NCBI GenBank assembly: GCA_001632435.1
Contig: KV423994.1
Coordinates: 62,001-126,000 of the forward strand
Reading direction: 5' to 3'
DNA: 64,000 bases
Source of the DNA: Calocera cornea HHB12733
Taxonomy: Eukaryota > Basidiomycota > Dacrymycetes > Dacrymycetales > Dacrymycetaceae
A model generated the notes under the pieces. It saw only the letters and a program-made list of their open reading frames with translations. It was not told the DNA's origin and searched no databases. Positions 22,963 through 34,364 of the stretch are shown here, piece by piece (position 1 is the first letter of the stretch; each line of letters starts with the position of its first letter). Position numbers and translations under genes: made by a program.

Positions 22963-25170
22963 GCGGGGTGGGAAGGGGGGTAACGCGTGTCAGCTGTCGT
23001 GTGCGATTACACGGCGGAAGGGGCAGAGCACTCGGCGAGCGAGCGAAGCAAATCGAGAGGATAACAGAACGCGAAAGGGGATTGTAAGAAAAGGAAAGGA
23101 GGGAGGAGGGGGGGATGTGGTGGGTGGTGGGTGGTGGTGGGTGTACAGCGACAACGCTGCGGGGGACAAAACAGATGGAAGGCTGTCAGACGGGCAGGGA
23201 CGGGTCGGGTGCCACGGCGGCAACGCGCAAGACCACGCAACCGCGCCCGTGAACACCGGACCCCTCCACTGAGACCACCGACACACCGGCCCCCTGCCAG
23301 CGGGTCTGGAAAAATGAAGCCACGCGGCATAGCCACCGACCCTTAGGTCTGAGCGGCGCCATGCACCACGCGGGCGGGCGGCGGGGCGGCGAGCCGGAAG
23401 GGTAAAGGGTAGGGGAAAGGGTAGGTGTGAGTGAGGTGAGGGGGAACGGCGGGCTCACCTGCGGCCGAGCTGCTATTGGACGACATGCGCCTCTAGATCG
23501 CCTCTGTCCTTACTTGCACTTGCACTTGCACTTGCGAACGCAGGGGCGCAAAGGGGAGACCGGAATGTCGATCGTGGGAGGGTGTTATACGCCTCTGCTC
23601 CACTGCACTCCCCTCGAGCGGTGAGCAACAGTGAGGTAATGTGCGTAATGCGCGTTGCACAGCCCCCCTAGGCCGGCGGCGGGACGGCCGGGTGAACTTG
23701 GGGGTGGTGCGTCACTGCTCGCTGTCGGTCGACGCTGGCACGACAAGAAGGAAGCGCGAGTGCGAGTGCGAGTGCGAGTGCGAGTGCGAGTGCGAGTGCA
23801 AGTGCAGGAGGATGCAAGGAGCAGGGAGGGCGTTGGAGCAGGGTGGGCTGGCGGAGCGGCTGGCGGGCTGGCCTGATGATATGCGAATCGCCCGAGTATG
23901 AGTATGATAATGCCCACAGCGGTACTGCGCCCGGCGCCGGGGATCGGCTCGCGAGCGGGCCCGGGGATGGCGTCAGGTGCCGCTGCCGCTGCCGGAGGGC
24001 ACGAGGCTGGCCCCAAATCAATGCTAGGCCTGTACGCCGGGGTGCGTGTGGGCGGGCGTGCGGGCGTAATCGTACTCGTAATCGTGATCGTAATCGACAC
24101 GTTGATCGTCAGCGGCCAGGTGTGCGGGATGGGATGGAGGGCGGGCCCATTCGCGCTCGTCCCTCGCTCAGCACCCGGCAGCGGGCTGGGGCCGCCGGTG
24201 ATCGGCAGCCCAGTTCAAGTCTAAGTGCGCATGCACGCTCCCTGTTCGTCGGGACGACACCGCGAGCAGCCTGAGCTGCAGAGACTGGGCCGCGGAACAC
24301 TGGTACTGACAATGCCAAACTTGGCCGAACGAGCAGACGCTGGCGGGCGTCGAGGCGGATGCCGAGCTCCACCAACTACTGTATAACTACGCCCAGCGCC
24401 TCCTTCCCCAGAGCGTACATACCCCCCTTGCCCTAGGCAGCCCAGTGCCGAGCGCCGGGCGCTTCCCAACCGCAACCGCTGTGCATTGAGTCAGGGCCCA
24501 ACCCGGGCGCTCCTCATTGGATCTAGACAATGATGATGCTATTGCGGGTGCTACGCCATGCTATTGGTACATTGAGGACTGAAGACAACGGATGGAGGAC
24601 GGAGTGAATGCGGCAAGACCTCACGCAGTCAGCCGTGCGGTCTCTCGCGAACCTGCCCCGGGCCCTCGCGCCCGTCGGTTCGCCAAGGGAAGTGTTACCA
24701 TAATGTCTAGGCGCCTGCGTCTTGCCTCCTGCCGCTTGCCTCCTACGTCCCGTCCGCGGAGGCACAGAGGTCTGATATGAATGACACTCCTTGGTCCCAG
24801 CCCACGGACGGGCTGGGACTTGGGCCGGAAATGGACTCGGAGGCGTGGTTGCTCACCAGTCGATGACCTTCCTGGGTGCCTCTGGCTCACGCGCTGCAGA
24901 TGCTCAAGCTGCGCGCTCCGTCCGACAACGCGCAAGTTCCGCTGGAGCTCTTCGTCGTCCGATGTGGCTCGCCCTGCTCGCCAGGCTGCACAAGCTGCCG
25001 TCTACCGTATGTCTGCTGCACGCCCACTGATCTGATGGGGCCCGCCGCGTATGTGTCAGGGTACGGTGTGCTTCTACGCGACACTCATTCTGGTCCTGGT
25101 CGGGTATCTGATGCAAGCCAGAAGTCCATCGGCACTTTGACTCTGTTGCCTGGCTGCAACCATGGTCAAA
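22963..25170. other. Gene-poor region with simple repeats
   Basis: About 2.2 kb. I see no ORF with conserved motifs. It contains hexamer tracts (TTGCAC near 23512-23534 and GCGAGT at 23756-23806) and a cluster of CGTAATCGTACTCG-like units near 24064-24098. The left edge should include the 5' exon and promoter of the Ser-rich gene ending at 22954. Confidence 0.5.
23756..23806. repeat. (GCGAGT)n hexanucleotide microsatellite
   Basis: About eight consecutive GCGAGT units, the last slightly degenerate (GCAAGT). A shorter TTGCAC run, related to the reverse complement of GTGCAA, lies 230 bases upstream. Confidence 0.9.
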
Positions 25171-26210
25171 TCAGCGAGCTCCACACTCCACGCGCTTGAC
25201 CCCGCCTAACCACTCACCAATCCCTCTCAACAGTTCGGTCCTCGCCGGCTCCTGCGGAATGGCCACCAGGTCGTCCGTCACGTCCCGCGTCTCCACATAC
25301 TCCACCGCCGCGTCCTTCCCGTTATCTGCCAATATCCAGTCCCTGAACGTCCTAATGTGGTCCACGGAGAGCTCCCCATCGCACGCATGCAGGAATGTCC
25401 GTGGTATACCAGGGAAGAAGCCCCTCGCGTGGCGGACGTTGAGCGACCCGGCGGTGGAGATCGAGTCCGCCGAGAGCTCTTCTGCAGACAGCTGCCCGCG
25501 CAAGGAGCTCACCCAGTACTCGCTCCGGCGGACGTGGACCGCCCGGTCCGCAGCTGCGTTCTTCACGAACGAGGAGCCGGGGCAGCGAGAACAGATGGTG
25601 AAGTCCATCGCTGGTGAGAGAAGGAGGAGCCCTCCGGGCGGCGAATGCCGGCGTCCGGGGGATGGACCGGGCACAGCGAGAGGAGGTAAGAATAGCTGGA
25701 GATGCCGTGGACGAGCTGGATGTGCCAGGCGCCCGAGAGCGAGAAGGGGGCAGACTTGGCCCCGTGGTATTAGACGGAGAGACTACGATTGTGAAATAGC
25801 GCTGAAGGACAGCAGGCCCGTTAGGAGGCCGGTGACACGCAGGTCGGTTGCTTTCCCCATTTGTGATGAGGTGTTCCTGCAGAGAGCTGGAAGCAGGTGA
25901 CAACCCAGAGACGAGATCGCAACGTACCACGAACCCTCCGGAATAGAAATACAACACCACACCCTTTCGTGCTTGACTGCAGATCGTCCGGCTTGCCCAT
26001 CAACACCGCTCTTCCCAAGCGAGTATCCACCGAGAGTAACCTCCAATCCACGCTGGTCGGCGCTGCAAGCTGCAGGATGTCGCCTTGCACCTTCTCCGGA
26101 GTAGCGGGGATCCGGACTCGTCAGAGCTTCTCAGCAGCAGGCCGAGCAGAGGGAATGGTACGCAGAGCACCAAAGCAACGGTTATGGACAGATAGAGCAC
26201 CGCTCATGGA
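25171..26210 (-). pseudogene. Decayed alpha/beta-hydrolase, relative of the gene at 16104-17363
   Basis: Minus-strand fragments in several frames match the intact hydrolase in order. LYLSITVALVL near 26195 corresponds to the N-terminal anchor. VQGDILQLA near 26085 matches IQGEILELA. LYFYSGGFV near 25955 matches the oxyanion block, with HSGG changed to YSGG. GGLLLLSPAMDFT near 25635 and FLHACDGEL near 25390 match the C-terminal half, which ends in the YVETRDVTDDL region. Two segments are missing: about 90 residues after the anchor, and the stretch between the GISSYSYLLSL-like block and the LSPAMDF block, which should contain GDSSGG. Loss of the nucleophile elbow plus frame changes argue that no active enzyme is made. 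The 504-base open C-terminal frame is a remnant and not a gene. Confidence 0.8.
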
Positions 26211-26602
26211 AAGGAACGGTAGGCGAATAGGCGAAGGCTGTGAAAATCTGCATTGTTACTCGCTCTGAGAGGTCGATGTGAACACAGAGGTTAAGGAAAA
26301 TTCCACACCTCGCGTTAAGCCGAGTGGTCCATAGCCCAATCCAGTCGTTCATAGACTCTTTTCAGTCTCATTCTATTGAGTGCATTGGCAGACCGCCTGA
26401 AGAAGGGAGCGGTCGAAACCAGAATTGCTCGTCGCCATGCGCATAGATTTAGTGGATGAAATGACGTCCAGATCCGGAGTCGAAACAAAAGGGCTGTGCC
26501 TGCCAATAAGCGCTGAGTGGCAGTGGCGGTGCCTACTGGATTGCATCCGCCCTGGGCTGTCCACACGGTCCCATACTTAGAGCCAATCACGCCCCCCTCC
26601 TC
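26211..26602. other. Intergenic region upstream of CAF1
   Basis: 392 bases between the hydrolase pseudogene and the CAF1 start. Nothing coding is seen; it should include the CAF1 promoter. Confidence 0.5.
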
Positions 26603-27848
26603 ATGCAGCAGCAAGTCTCTCCATTCACGACGCGGTCCCAGCTATCCCACCCAGACAACCTGGCTGCACAAGGCATGCAGCAATCACAGCAGCAGCTGGG
26701 CGTAGGCGCGAGCAATGCCAACGCATCTGCTAACCAGCAAAGAGACGTCCATGTCATCCGGGAGGTGTGGGCTCATAACTTCGAGGTCGAGATGGCGTAC
26801 ATCCGAGAGCTGATTGTCGACTTCCCATACATCGGGATGGTATGCAATCTTGTACCTCTTTATAGGGAGTTACATCTAACGCCCGCGTGTAGGACACTGA
26901 GTTCCCCGGTGTGGTGGCAAGACCCATCGGCTCCTTCAAGACATCGTCCGACTATCACTATCAGACGATGCGGTGCAACGTCGACTTGCTCAAGCTCATT
27001 CAGTTAGGCATAACATTAACCGATGAGCACGGGAGGCATCCAGAAGAAGCCTTCACATGGCAATTCAACTTCCGGTTCGACCTGAAGTATGGGATTTCAT
27101 CGGCTGGTATCTGCGAGGTTCGCTGATGTGGAGCCATGACTAGTGAGGACATGTACGCACCCGAATCGATCGACCTCCTGTCCACCAGCGGGCTCGACTT
27201 TGCAAGACATCAAGCAGAAGGAATCGACCCCGATGAGTTTGCAGAGCTGTTCATCACGAGCGGGCTGGTCGCGAACGATGAGGTGTGCTGGGTGTCGTTT
27301 CACAGGCAAGTGTGGCCCTCTGCACTGCCGTCTGCCGTTTCCAACACAGTTGGCAGTGGATATGACTTTGGCTATCTCATGTCCACCCTCACATCCGCGC
27401 CATTACCCAAGTACGAAGAAGACTTCTTCCACCTCCTTAGCATTCTGTTTCCGTCGTTCTACGACATCAAGTTCATCTGGCGGCACGTGAAGGCGGCAAA
27501 GGGCGGGCTGCAAGATATTGCAGATGAGCTTGGGGTACGTTGCCCCTACTTCATACCTGCTGAATTGCGGTTGATGGCGATGAACAGATCATGCGCATTG
27601 GCCCACAACACCAAGCAGGCTCCGACAGCCTTCTAACATCAAGTGTATTCTTCAAGATCTGCGAGCTCTACTTCCCAGAGCACATGAACGAGTCGTACAG
27701 GGGTCATCTGTATGGGCTCGGCCCACAGTCGACACCCCAAGAGTCAACACCGCCCGCCCAGCCCGCGCCAAACCCTTATAGCATGGGCATGGGTATGCAA
27801 CAGGGCGGCTACAACGGCGTTCCTGGCCTGCAGTACGGCTACCGATAG
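26603..27848 (+). CDS. CAF1: CCR4-NOT deadenylase subunit CAF1/POP2
   Basis: Exons 26603-26839, 26893-27086, 27144-27305, 27357-27534 and 27588-27848 give 343 residues. A Gln-rich N-terminus precedes the DEDD ribonuclease domain. Catalytic residues are present: D80 and E82 in DTEFPG at the start of exon 2, D201 in SGYDFGY and D270 in GSDSLLTS, with H265 just before. Core blocks VWAHNFEVEM, FNFRFDL, NEDMYAPESIDLL and FFKICELYFPEHM are typical of CNOT7/8 and Pop2. The enzyme shortens poly(A) tails within CCR4-NOT. The C-terminus is Pro/Met/Gly rich. The third intron (27306-27356) has a GC-AG boundary (CACAG|GCAAGT), the only spacing that restores SGYDFGY. Start ATG is the first in frame with a plausible leader. 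Confidence 0.95.
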
Positions 27849-28154
27849 CGATCCGTCGGAGTGTGCGCTGGGCGCGATGTGGTGCAAGCGGAGCTTGTAC
27901 GCGGCGGGTGCGGTGTGCGAAGCGGACGCGATACCCCAGTATGCTTATGCGTGATGCCAGTCATGACATGTTGTAACGTAGTGTACTGTCTTTGGAACAA
28001 AGCACAAGTTCAAATCTCATATTTCATAAAGTCCGGTCGAGCACTGCTCGTTGCCATGAAGGCATCTATAAGTACACAGTTGTACAACATGATTTCCGTG
28101 GTGATGGTACAAATGCTAAAATACAACGAAGGGGCGATGAACTCATTTCCCGCC
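27849..28154. other. Convergent 3' spacer
   Basis: 306 bases between the stop codons of CAF1 and the mucin-like gene. AT-rich downstream of 27980, as expected for 3' ends. No gene seen. Confidence 0.5.
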
Positions 28155-29482
28155 TCAGGTCCAGCCAGGCGGCGGAGGAAGAGGTCCCTGCGGAGGAGGT
28201 GGAGGAGCAGGAATTCTCGGCAGCGGTCTTGGAGGGGACCGCAAGGGGCTCAAGGCCTGCTCCGACTCTTCCTCTTCGAGCCGATCTAGGTTCGGCGGGA
28301 TTGCGACCACCGGAGTGCGTCGCTTGGCCATGATGATCGGTTCGGGGATCGTAAGTCGGGACAGTTGAGGCTTGCCCGGCGGTAGCGATTGCAGTGACAC
28401 GGTCCTGATCGGAGATGCATAAACAGAAACAGGGGTGGCCACTACTCCCATCTCTGCGAGGCCGGCAGCCAGAGACGGTCCTTGAATCGGTGTCTCCAGT
28501 TGTTCAATGTACGAGGATTTGACCTCGATCGGAGTGATAATCGGAAAGGTGCTTGGCAGCGGCGTCGGTGGTACGCGGGAGATAGCCGAGTCTGGAGCAT
28601 AAGCAAGCGACTGGACGTCCCATATTGACGCCGGGCCAGCCGAAAAGAGGCTCGAGGCGTGGCTTGTATGTTTGGGAATATCAAGCACAGGTAGAGTGGA
28701 TTCAGGACGGGCGGTGACAGGCGCATTCGGTGTTGGGAGCGCAGAAGACTCCGTTGTGCCGAACGACGAATAGGAGAGTGCTTTGGCGGAGAGTGGGAGG
28801 GCGGGAAGGGCAGACGACTTGCGCTTGTTGGTGAAGTAATCCATGGCAGGACCAATGATAATCACAGTTGAGCGCGTCATTCTCTTGCGCGCTTTCTCTG
28901 CGAATGTGGGTGATTGAGGAGGGATGGGGCGGGAGATGTCCCTTGTTGTCGGTGTTCGTTTACGTCGGCAACACATAATGAAGATAACGAGGAGTACCCC
29001 AAGTACAACGAGCACTGTCACAGCAATGAGGACCAATACTTTGTACAGAAACATTACATACCGATAAGGCAAATGACCACGATGCCAAGAGGGAAGAACT
29101 TCGTGCCGGGCACGAAGAGGTCGGCGATATTATCGTCTCCTGCTTTGAAGTCCACTGTCGGCAGAACACTTGATGAGGTTGTTGTCCGCGACATGGTGGT
29201 GCTTGAGGTGGTTTGCGACGAGCTCGTTGACATCATACTGGATGATGTGCTGGAGCTCGTGGATCTTGAGGACGTGCTCGAAGAGGACGAGCTGCTCGAT
29301 GAGGAGGTGCCCGTTGGAGTGGGAACGGTCGACTTGAAGATATCGGGTAGAGTCGCTGAGGGCGGTGCTTGCCGAGGCCAGAGATTCGCATCCAGGTGTC
29401 GCGCAGGTGAAGCAGAAGTCGGCTGTAGACAGAGCAGAAGTGTGAAGACAGAAGCAAGCAGCAGGCCGATTGTCCTGCTCAT
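28155..29482 (-). CDS. Mucin-like type I membrane protein
   Basis: Two exons on the minus strand, 29062-29482 and 28155-29014, give 426 residues. A signal peptide (about 1-24, core LLLASVFTLLLCL) is followed by a Ser/Thr-rich stalk (about residues 55-110) including a run of ten serines. The 47-nt intron interrupts the TM segment, and splicing restores one uninterrupted helix (GIVVICLIVLVVLGVLLVIF) followed by CCRRKR. The ~270-residue cytosolic tail is Pro/Ser rich and ends in proline runs (PPPPP, PPPPGW), possible SH3 or profilin ligands. It lacks the PPxY and QHxDGG motifs of the other two Ser-rich proteins, so it is probably a separate family with similar architecture. Function is unknown; a surface sensor or adhesin is an inference. 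Confidence 0.78.
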
Positions 29483-30066
29483 TTGCGCTCTTCCACGATA
29501 GTGTATAGCGAGCCAGGGGAACAAAAGGGAAGACGCATTTCCCTCTGTCGAGGGCGGAGGTCAAGGCCATATAGCCAGGCATCGTCAGAGAGAGGTGCTG
29601 TATAGCCACGTGAAACGTCAGGAGCGGGACATTGGAGCACAGACAAAGCACGAGACGAAACGCGTGGCAACGCAGGCTGAAGTGACAGGTCTATCTGCCG
29701 AGGGAGGGCCAGATCAGGTCACACCGGCCGGAGTACAGCTCCAAGATGTACAGCATCATGTCGCAGTCTCGGCCAGCGTGAACTGGAGGGAGGCACCGAC
29801 ACAGGCGACGATGCCATCGAGAAATGGCACGACGGCGGGAGGAATGGTGCCATGAAACGCGGGTCACATCGTGGCTGTCCTCTCCGGCCACCTCAATCAC
29901 GTGATCCCACCATATAATTACTGAAGGCGATTTTTTGACCGTACATAGCTTGATTGGGTACTGAGTTCAGCATTGATACATCAATGAGTCCATGAAAATA
30001 GTCTTAGGGTGGAATATATTTCATACAGTTGAGAGTGTCCGCATTTTCCGCTTGTGCCGCCGGTGC
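29483..30066. other. Intergenic region
   Basis: 584 bases between the start of the mucin-like gene and the stop of the oxidoreductase, both on the minus strand. AT-rich around 29900-30020. No gene recognised; the part next to 29483 should be the promoter. Confidence 0.5.
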
Positions 30067-31435
30067 TCATGGCCGCAGTGGCAGCCCTGCCTTCGTGTAT
30101 ATAGCATCAATGGTCTCCATCTGATCGATGCTGCTCTGCCCAGTCACCCAGTGAAGTGGCTCTCTTCCTCTCATCTTATCCACGAACGCATGCAGCTGCC
30201 ACCGGTATGTGCTCCACCACGCCTCGCCCTGCTGCGACCAGGCTGAGTTGTCCTGGTAGTGCTTCTCGTACGTGGTCTTCCCAGTCTTCTTGTCCGTGAT
30301 GGAGATGTAGTGGTACAGATGCGGCATCATGAAGCTATGACGGCGTCAGCGATGATCGGGTAGGGCGGAAGGGACAACGGACTTATAGTAGTAGAATACC
30401 GCCCGCTCCGTCTCGATCTCAATGCTGGGCAATTCCCACATCCTCGGTAACACAAAGGCGAGATTCGGCCGGTCCATATCAGCCACAATCTTGCTCTTTA
30501 CCTGGCCTTGATCAAGATTGTACGCCAGCTCTGCCTCCATGGCACTGTCAACGCGCGGGTCGGTCTTCAGCGGTCTGGATTTAGCAGAGACGACGGAAGT
30601 GGGCGTGCCGGCGGAAAGGAAGTAGCGAGTGGAGGAGACGACGTATGTCATATCCATTAGTGCACCGCCCGCGAGATCAAACTTCCATCGGATGTCAGCT
30701 GCATATATGTCAGCGTTGGCTCACCAGAAAAACGATGAGACTCACACTTAGGAATACTCCCTGCCGGGGTCGTCATCCACGACTCGCTCCTTAAGATCTT
30801 CCCATATTTCCCCGAAGTGATCTTCGCCTTCAGCGCATGCGCAGCAGGGTGGAACTGCCAATGGAAGCCTTCGAGCAAGATGAGATTCTTTTCCTCCGCC
30901 TTCGCAACCAGTTTGCGTGCTTGCTCTGCATTCGACGTGAATGGCTTCTCGAGCAGTACATGCTTGCCCGCATCCAGCGCCTTTGATGCCCACTCTGTAT
31001 GACACACATATGTCAGCCTCGAACGACACATGCGAAGCAAGCAAACGCACCATAATGGAGCCCGTTAGGTAGTGGGATGTACACTACATCGATACTCTCG
31101 TCTGCCAGCAGCTGCTCATAGCTCCCATATGCCTTTGCCACCCCTTGTCCATACGCCTCCACCGCCTTCTCCGCGTCCTTGATGTCTCTACTCGCGAACG
31201 CAGCAATGACACACTCGTTGTGTGTCTCGACCGGGTGGATAATCGCCGCCGGGTTGATCATGGCGCTCGAGCCAAGCACGCCGAAGCGAATCAGCATCGG
31301 CGACTTCTTTTCGATAGGCACGATGTGTGCGGCGGAGTAGAGGTATTGGTGCAGGAAAGTGGACATCTGTAGGACCTGTAGCACGTGTGAGCCCTGCACT
31401 GCGCTTCTACAGCGCGATGTACTCACCATAGCCAT
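30067..31435 (-). CDS. Gfo/Idh/MocA-family NAD(P)-dependent oxidoreductase (dihydrodiol dehydrogenase-like)
   Basis: Exons on the minus strand: 31427-31435, 31051-31375, 30746-30994, 30383-30698 and 30067-30334, giving 388 residues. The N-terminal Rossmann fold carries IRFGVLGSSAMI, and the family hallmark EKP is at about 127-129 (VLLEKPFT). The C-terminal half is the mixed beta-sheet domain, starting with IRWKFDLAGGALMDMTYV. Members oxidise or reduce sugars and trans-dihydrodiols with NAD(P); the closest textbook relatives are dimeric dihydrodiol dehydrogenase and fungal xylose dehydrogenases. Substrate is not predictable. The first exon is only nine bases (ATGGCTATG). Its 51-nt intron lacks stops and is a multiple of three, so retention would add 17 residues. 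Divergent from the gene at 31754. Confidence 0.87.
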
Positions 31436-31753
31436 GTTGGGCGGATTTTAGCGGGGATTAGAGATAGAAGTGTGTGCTGAGGGGAGATGTATGCGCAATG
31501 TGAGGTGCAGGGCAAGCGTCGAATTCAAGCTGTGAGGTGTACGAGAAAACACGCCGGAGAGCGTTTTGCAGGTTGTGTACAGCTTGTGGTGCTGGGACAA
31601 TGACGCGCAGAATGACGTCCCCCGAGTCCGCGGGAATGCTCGGGAACGTGATCCTACCTCAGGGCCACGTGACCCAAAGTCATGCACGCCTCGTCGCTCC
31701 TCAGGACGCGCGCATACATCTTGCTTCCTCCTGTCATCTGGCTGCTGCCTCCT
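31436..31753. promoter_or_regulatory. Divergent promoter region
   Basis: 318 bases separate the starts of the minus-strand oxidoreductase and the plus-strand proline-rich gene, so both must be driven from here. A second in-frame ATG at 31682 would lengthen the plus-strand protein by 24 residues. A CACGTGAC element lies near 31665. No TATA box is obvious. Confidence 0.45.
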
Positions 31754-33909
31754 ATGGCGCCTGCTCCTGTTAATCCTACGACGTCGGACTGGTCTTTTAG
31801 GCTGGAAGGCGACGACTCGGACGACGGCTCTGATGACGACGCGCCCGTTGCTCCTCGTCGTGTATTGCCCAAAGCGACCCCTGCAACTGCTAAAGGGAAG
31901 GAACGCCCGACTTCTCCACCTCGGGCGCTAACGAACTCTGCGGCATCCAAAGATCCCTATCCCTGGTTGCTGGCAAAAGAAGCCGCTCTGCGCAAGAGGA
32001 AGGAAGCTGGTCAGAGGGAACAGCAGGACACTGACTCGGAACCGCAGCCCAAACGAGCAAGGACTGAACCTGAGAAGCCGGAAAGGCCTATCGAACGAGG
32101 GCTACGCATACAGCGGGAGCGTGCAGAAGAGAAGAAAGCGCAAGAGGCAGAAGCGGTGAAGGAGAATATCCCTCCGCCAACGCGTACGCATTCGATGGAG
32201 CACAATAGTGCGCATATACCTGGCTCTCCGACCCGCATCCTGCCTCGACAGCAGGCTGGACCATCCCACGGAACATATCAGTCATACCCTCCTTCTGTGA
32301 CTCCTCCTGTGTTCCGTCCGCCTCCTGGCGCAGGCCCCTCATATGCCGGCCTACCTCCCTTCCCAATGCGGTACGGTGGCTATATGCAGGCACCTCCGCC
32401 CTCTCCACATCCTCCCTGGGCTCAGCCACCAGCTCCTCCTCGAAACCACTTGCAACCACCGTTTGATCCTCGCTTACTACAGCCGATAAACTTCCCCCAG
32501 TTTCCCTACCCCCGACCTCCTTATACTCCACCTCCCGCTTCGTATTCTCACTCTCCCGTATACGCGTACTCCCGCCCCGCCATCTCGAGCCCGCTTTCCA
32601 TGCGGTCCGATTCTCCTCATACAGCTCCAGGCGTATCAAGTGTCATGTCCGTCAGAAACATTCTCGGAGAAGCTCTGAATAACGCGGCTGCCGATGCGAA
32701 GGCTCGTCAGCAAGGTATGAGCGAGGACGAAGCAGAACATCGGGCGGTGGGAAAGCAATCAGAGATGGCAAGAGATCCACACGTACGCCAAGAATATTGA
32801 AAGAGCTTCTCAGGGGTGTTCATGTCTAACATTATGCTCTAGGTGTTGCTCAGCTCGTTTGCCTACTCTCCGGACGCCAGATCCTCCTCCCCCGCACCCG
32901 GTCCTGCTGATCATGACCAAAGCTCTTTTCCTCGATTTTCTAGCCCTGTCATGCTCGATCGACGTAACAGGTCCTCGGATGCCTCTAGTTCTCGCCGACG
33001 ATCGCGAAAGGGGATGTCCGGCTTTGCTACTCGGCACGAGCGACCTCCTCGAACCCTTGTAATGTCGCCTTATTCCTCGTCTCCTGGCAGTGGCTCTCGC
33101 GTAATACCGTCTTCTCATCCTAGGTTCACGGGCAAAGATGAAAGCTGGACCACAATCCCAGAGACGCCTAAGAGATCTTCGAAAGTGATCCAGTCTGGTA
33201 CCTTCCTTCTCCCTGACGTGTTTCACAAGGGCGATGCAGTCGGCATCGCGAAGGATACTGGTGACAGGAGTATCGGGATTGGCTTTGCCCCGAGCCGTAA
33301 GATGGGCAAAGGTCCTGAGGGGTCGGATCCACCCTCCACTCCGCCGAAGACTGCATCCTGGAAGATCGAGCTGCTCACTCCTAGCGTGGGATCCTCTACT
33401 GGCCGAGCTCTGATATCGCTGCCCCGATCTCTCGAGGTGACGAGCCACGCGTCGTTGGGCAAACCCAAAGCCAATGAGCAATCTTCGGCGGCCGTAACTG
33501 ATCTGGAAGAAGAAGGGGCGCCTAGACCGACCAAGAGGACTGCTTCTGCTGTCAATGCCGAGACTGATTCGCCCAGTTCCGAGACTCTTTACGATGCACA
33601 AGCCTCGATGGCCGAAACCAGCGGTAAAGCAAGAGCGAGGCCACATGCTCCAGTCAGGTCTCGCTCGGCCATGCGCTTCCCTACGAATATTTCCCGTACG
33701 TATCCGCCTACGCGAGAAGCTATAGCTGTGCGTAGTGGTAATACTGCGCACGATGCTTGAATCTGATCCTTCGGAAGCAGCGGGAAGCCGCTTACAAGGC
33801 GCTGCCGAACACGCTCAAGCTTGACTCGGCTGGATTAATCTGGCATGATGGTGAGGCGGATGGAGGTGTGCGATTCAAGACGGTCGGCAAGGGTGCTCCG
33901 AGATCCTGA
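31754..33909 (+). CDS. Proline/serine-rich protein of unknown function, probably nuclear
   Basis: Three exons, 31754-32782, 32843-33727 and 33781-33909, give 680 residues. The N-terminus is acidic (GDDSDDGSDDD), followed by basic stretches such as PKRARTEPEKPE and a charged helix (about 105-140) that may form a coiled coil and carry nuclear-localisation signals. A long Pro/Tyr/Ser-rich segment follows. The last exon encodes YKALPNTLKLDSAGLIWHDG and is supported by its coding composition and phase; skipping its splice would end the protein at 33760 instead. The last intron has tandem acceptors AAGCAG (33775-33780), so a one-residue alternative is possible. I recognise no domain. A basidiomycete-specific regulator is a guess only. 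Confidence 0.62.
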
Positions 33910-34364
33910 GATGCTACGGCCAGAGGAGGCGTGTGTGGCGACGAGATGAGACTGAGTGGAGGTGTATGAGAGCTACAGCGACAACATTGGTATGATAGTA
34001 TGCAGATGAACTTGGGAAACTAGGCCGACGCGCAGTCGTGTAAACAAAGATATGAATGGAATCCGATTGCCCGATGCGCCGTGGCAGAGTGCCTGAAGGA
34101 TTTACATGGAGCTTGTTTCGGCCCACGTGCGGAATCTAACGGAAGGAAGAAGACACGCCTCAAGGTTGGCAGGGGCGGCAGCACGCGCGCGACGCCCGCA
34201 CACCCCCTCACCATATCTTCCCGCGCCCAGCTGCTGGTGGCAACGAACGACCACCGATCTACGACCATACTACGCGACACACTGACGACCCATCACTGAC
34301 GACGTCAACCAGCACCTCTCCCAGCGACGACAGACACGATAATGCGCACGATCGAACGAGATCA
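33910..34364. other. Intergenic region
   Basis: 455 bases between two plus-strand genes. Bases around 34080-34100 (GTGGCAGAGTGCCTGAAGG) resemble a pol III A box, but no matching B box follows, so no RNA gene is called. Confidence 0.45.

Noticed and set aside
34080..34150. tRNA-like GTGGCAGAGTGCC sequence
   Set aside because: No B box downstream and no cloverleaf could be drawn.
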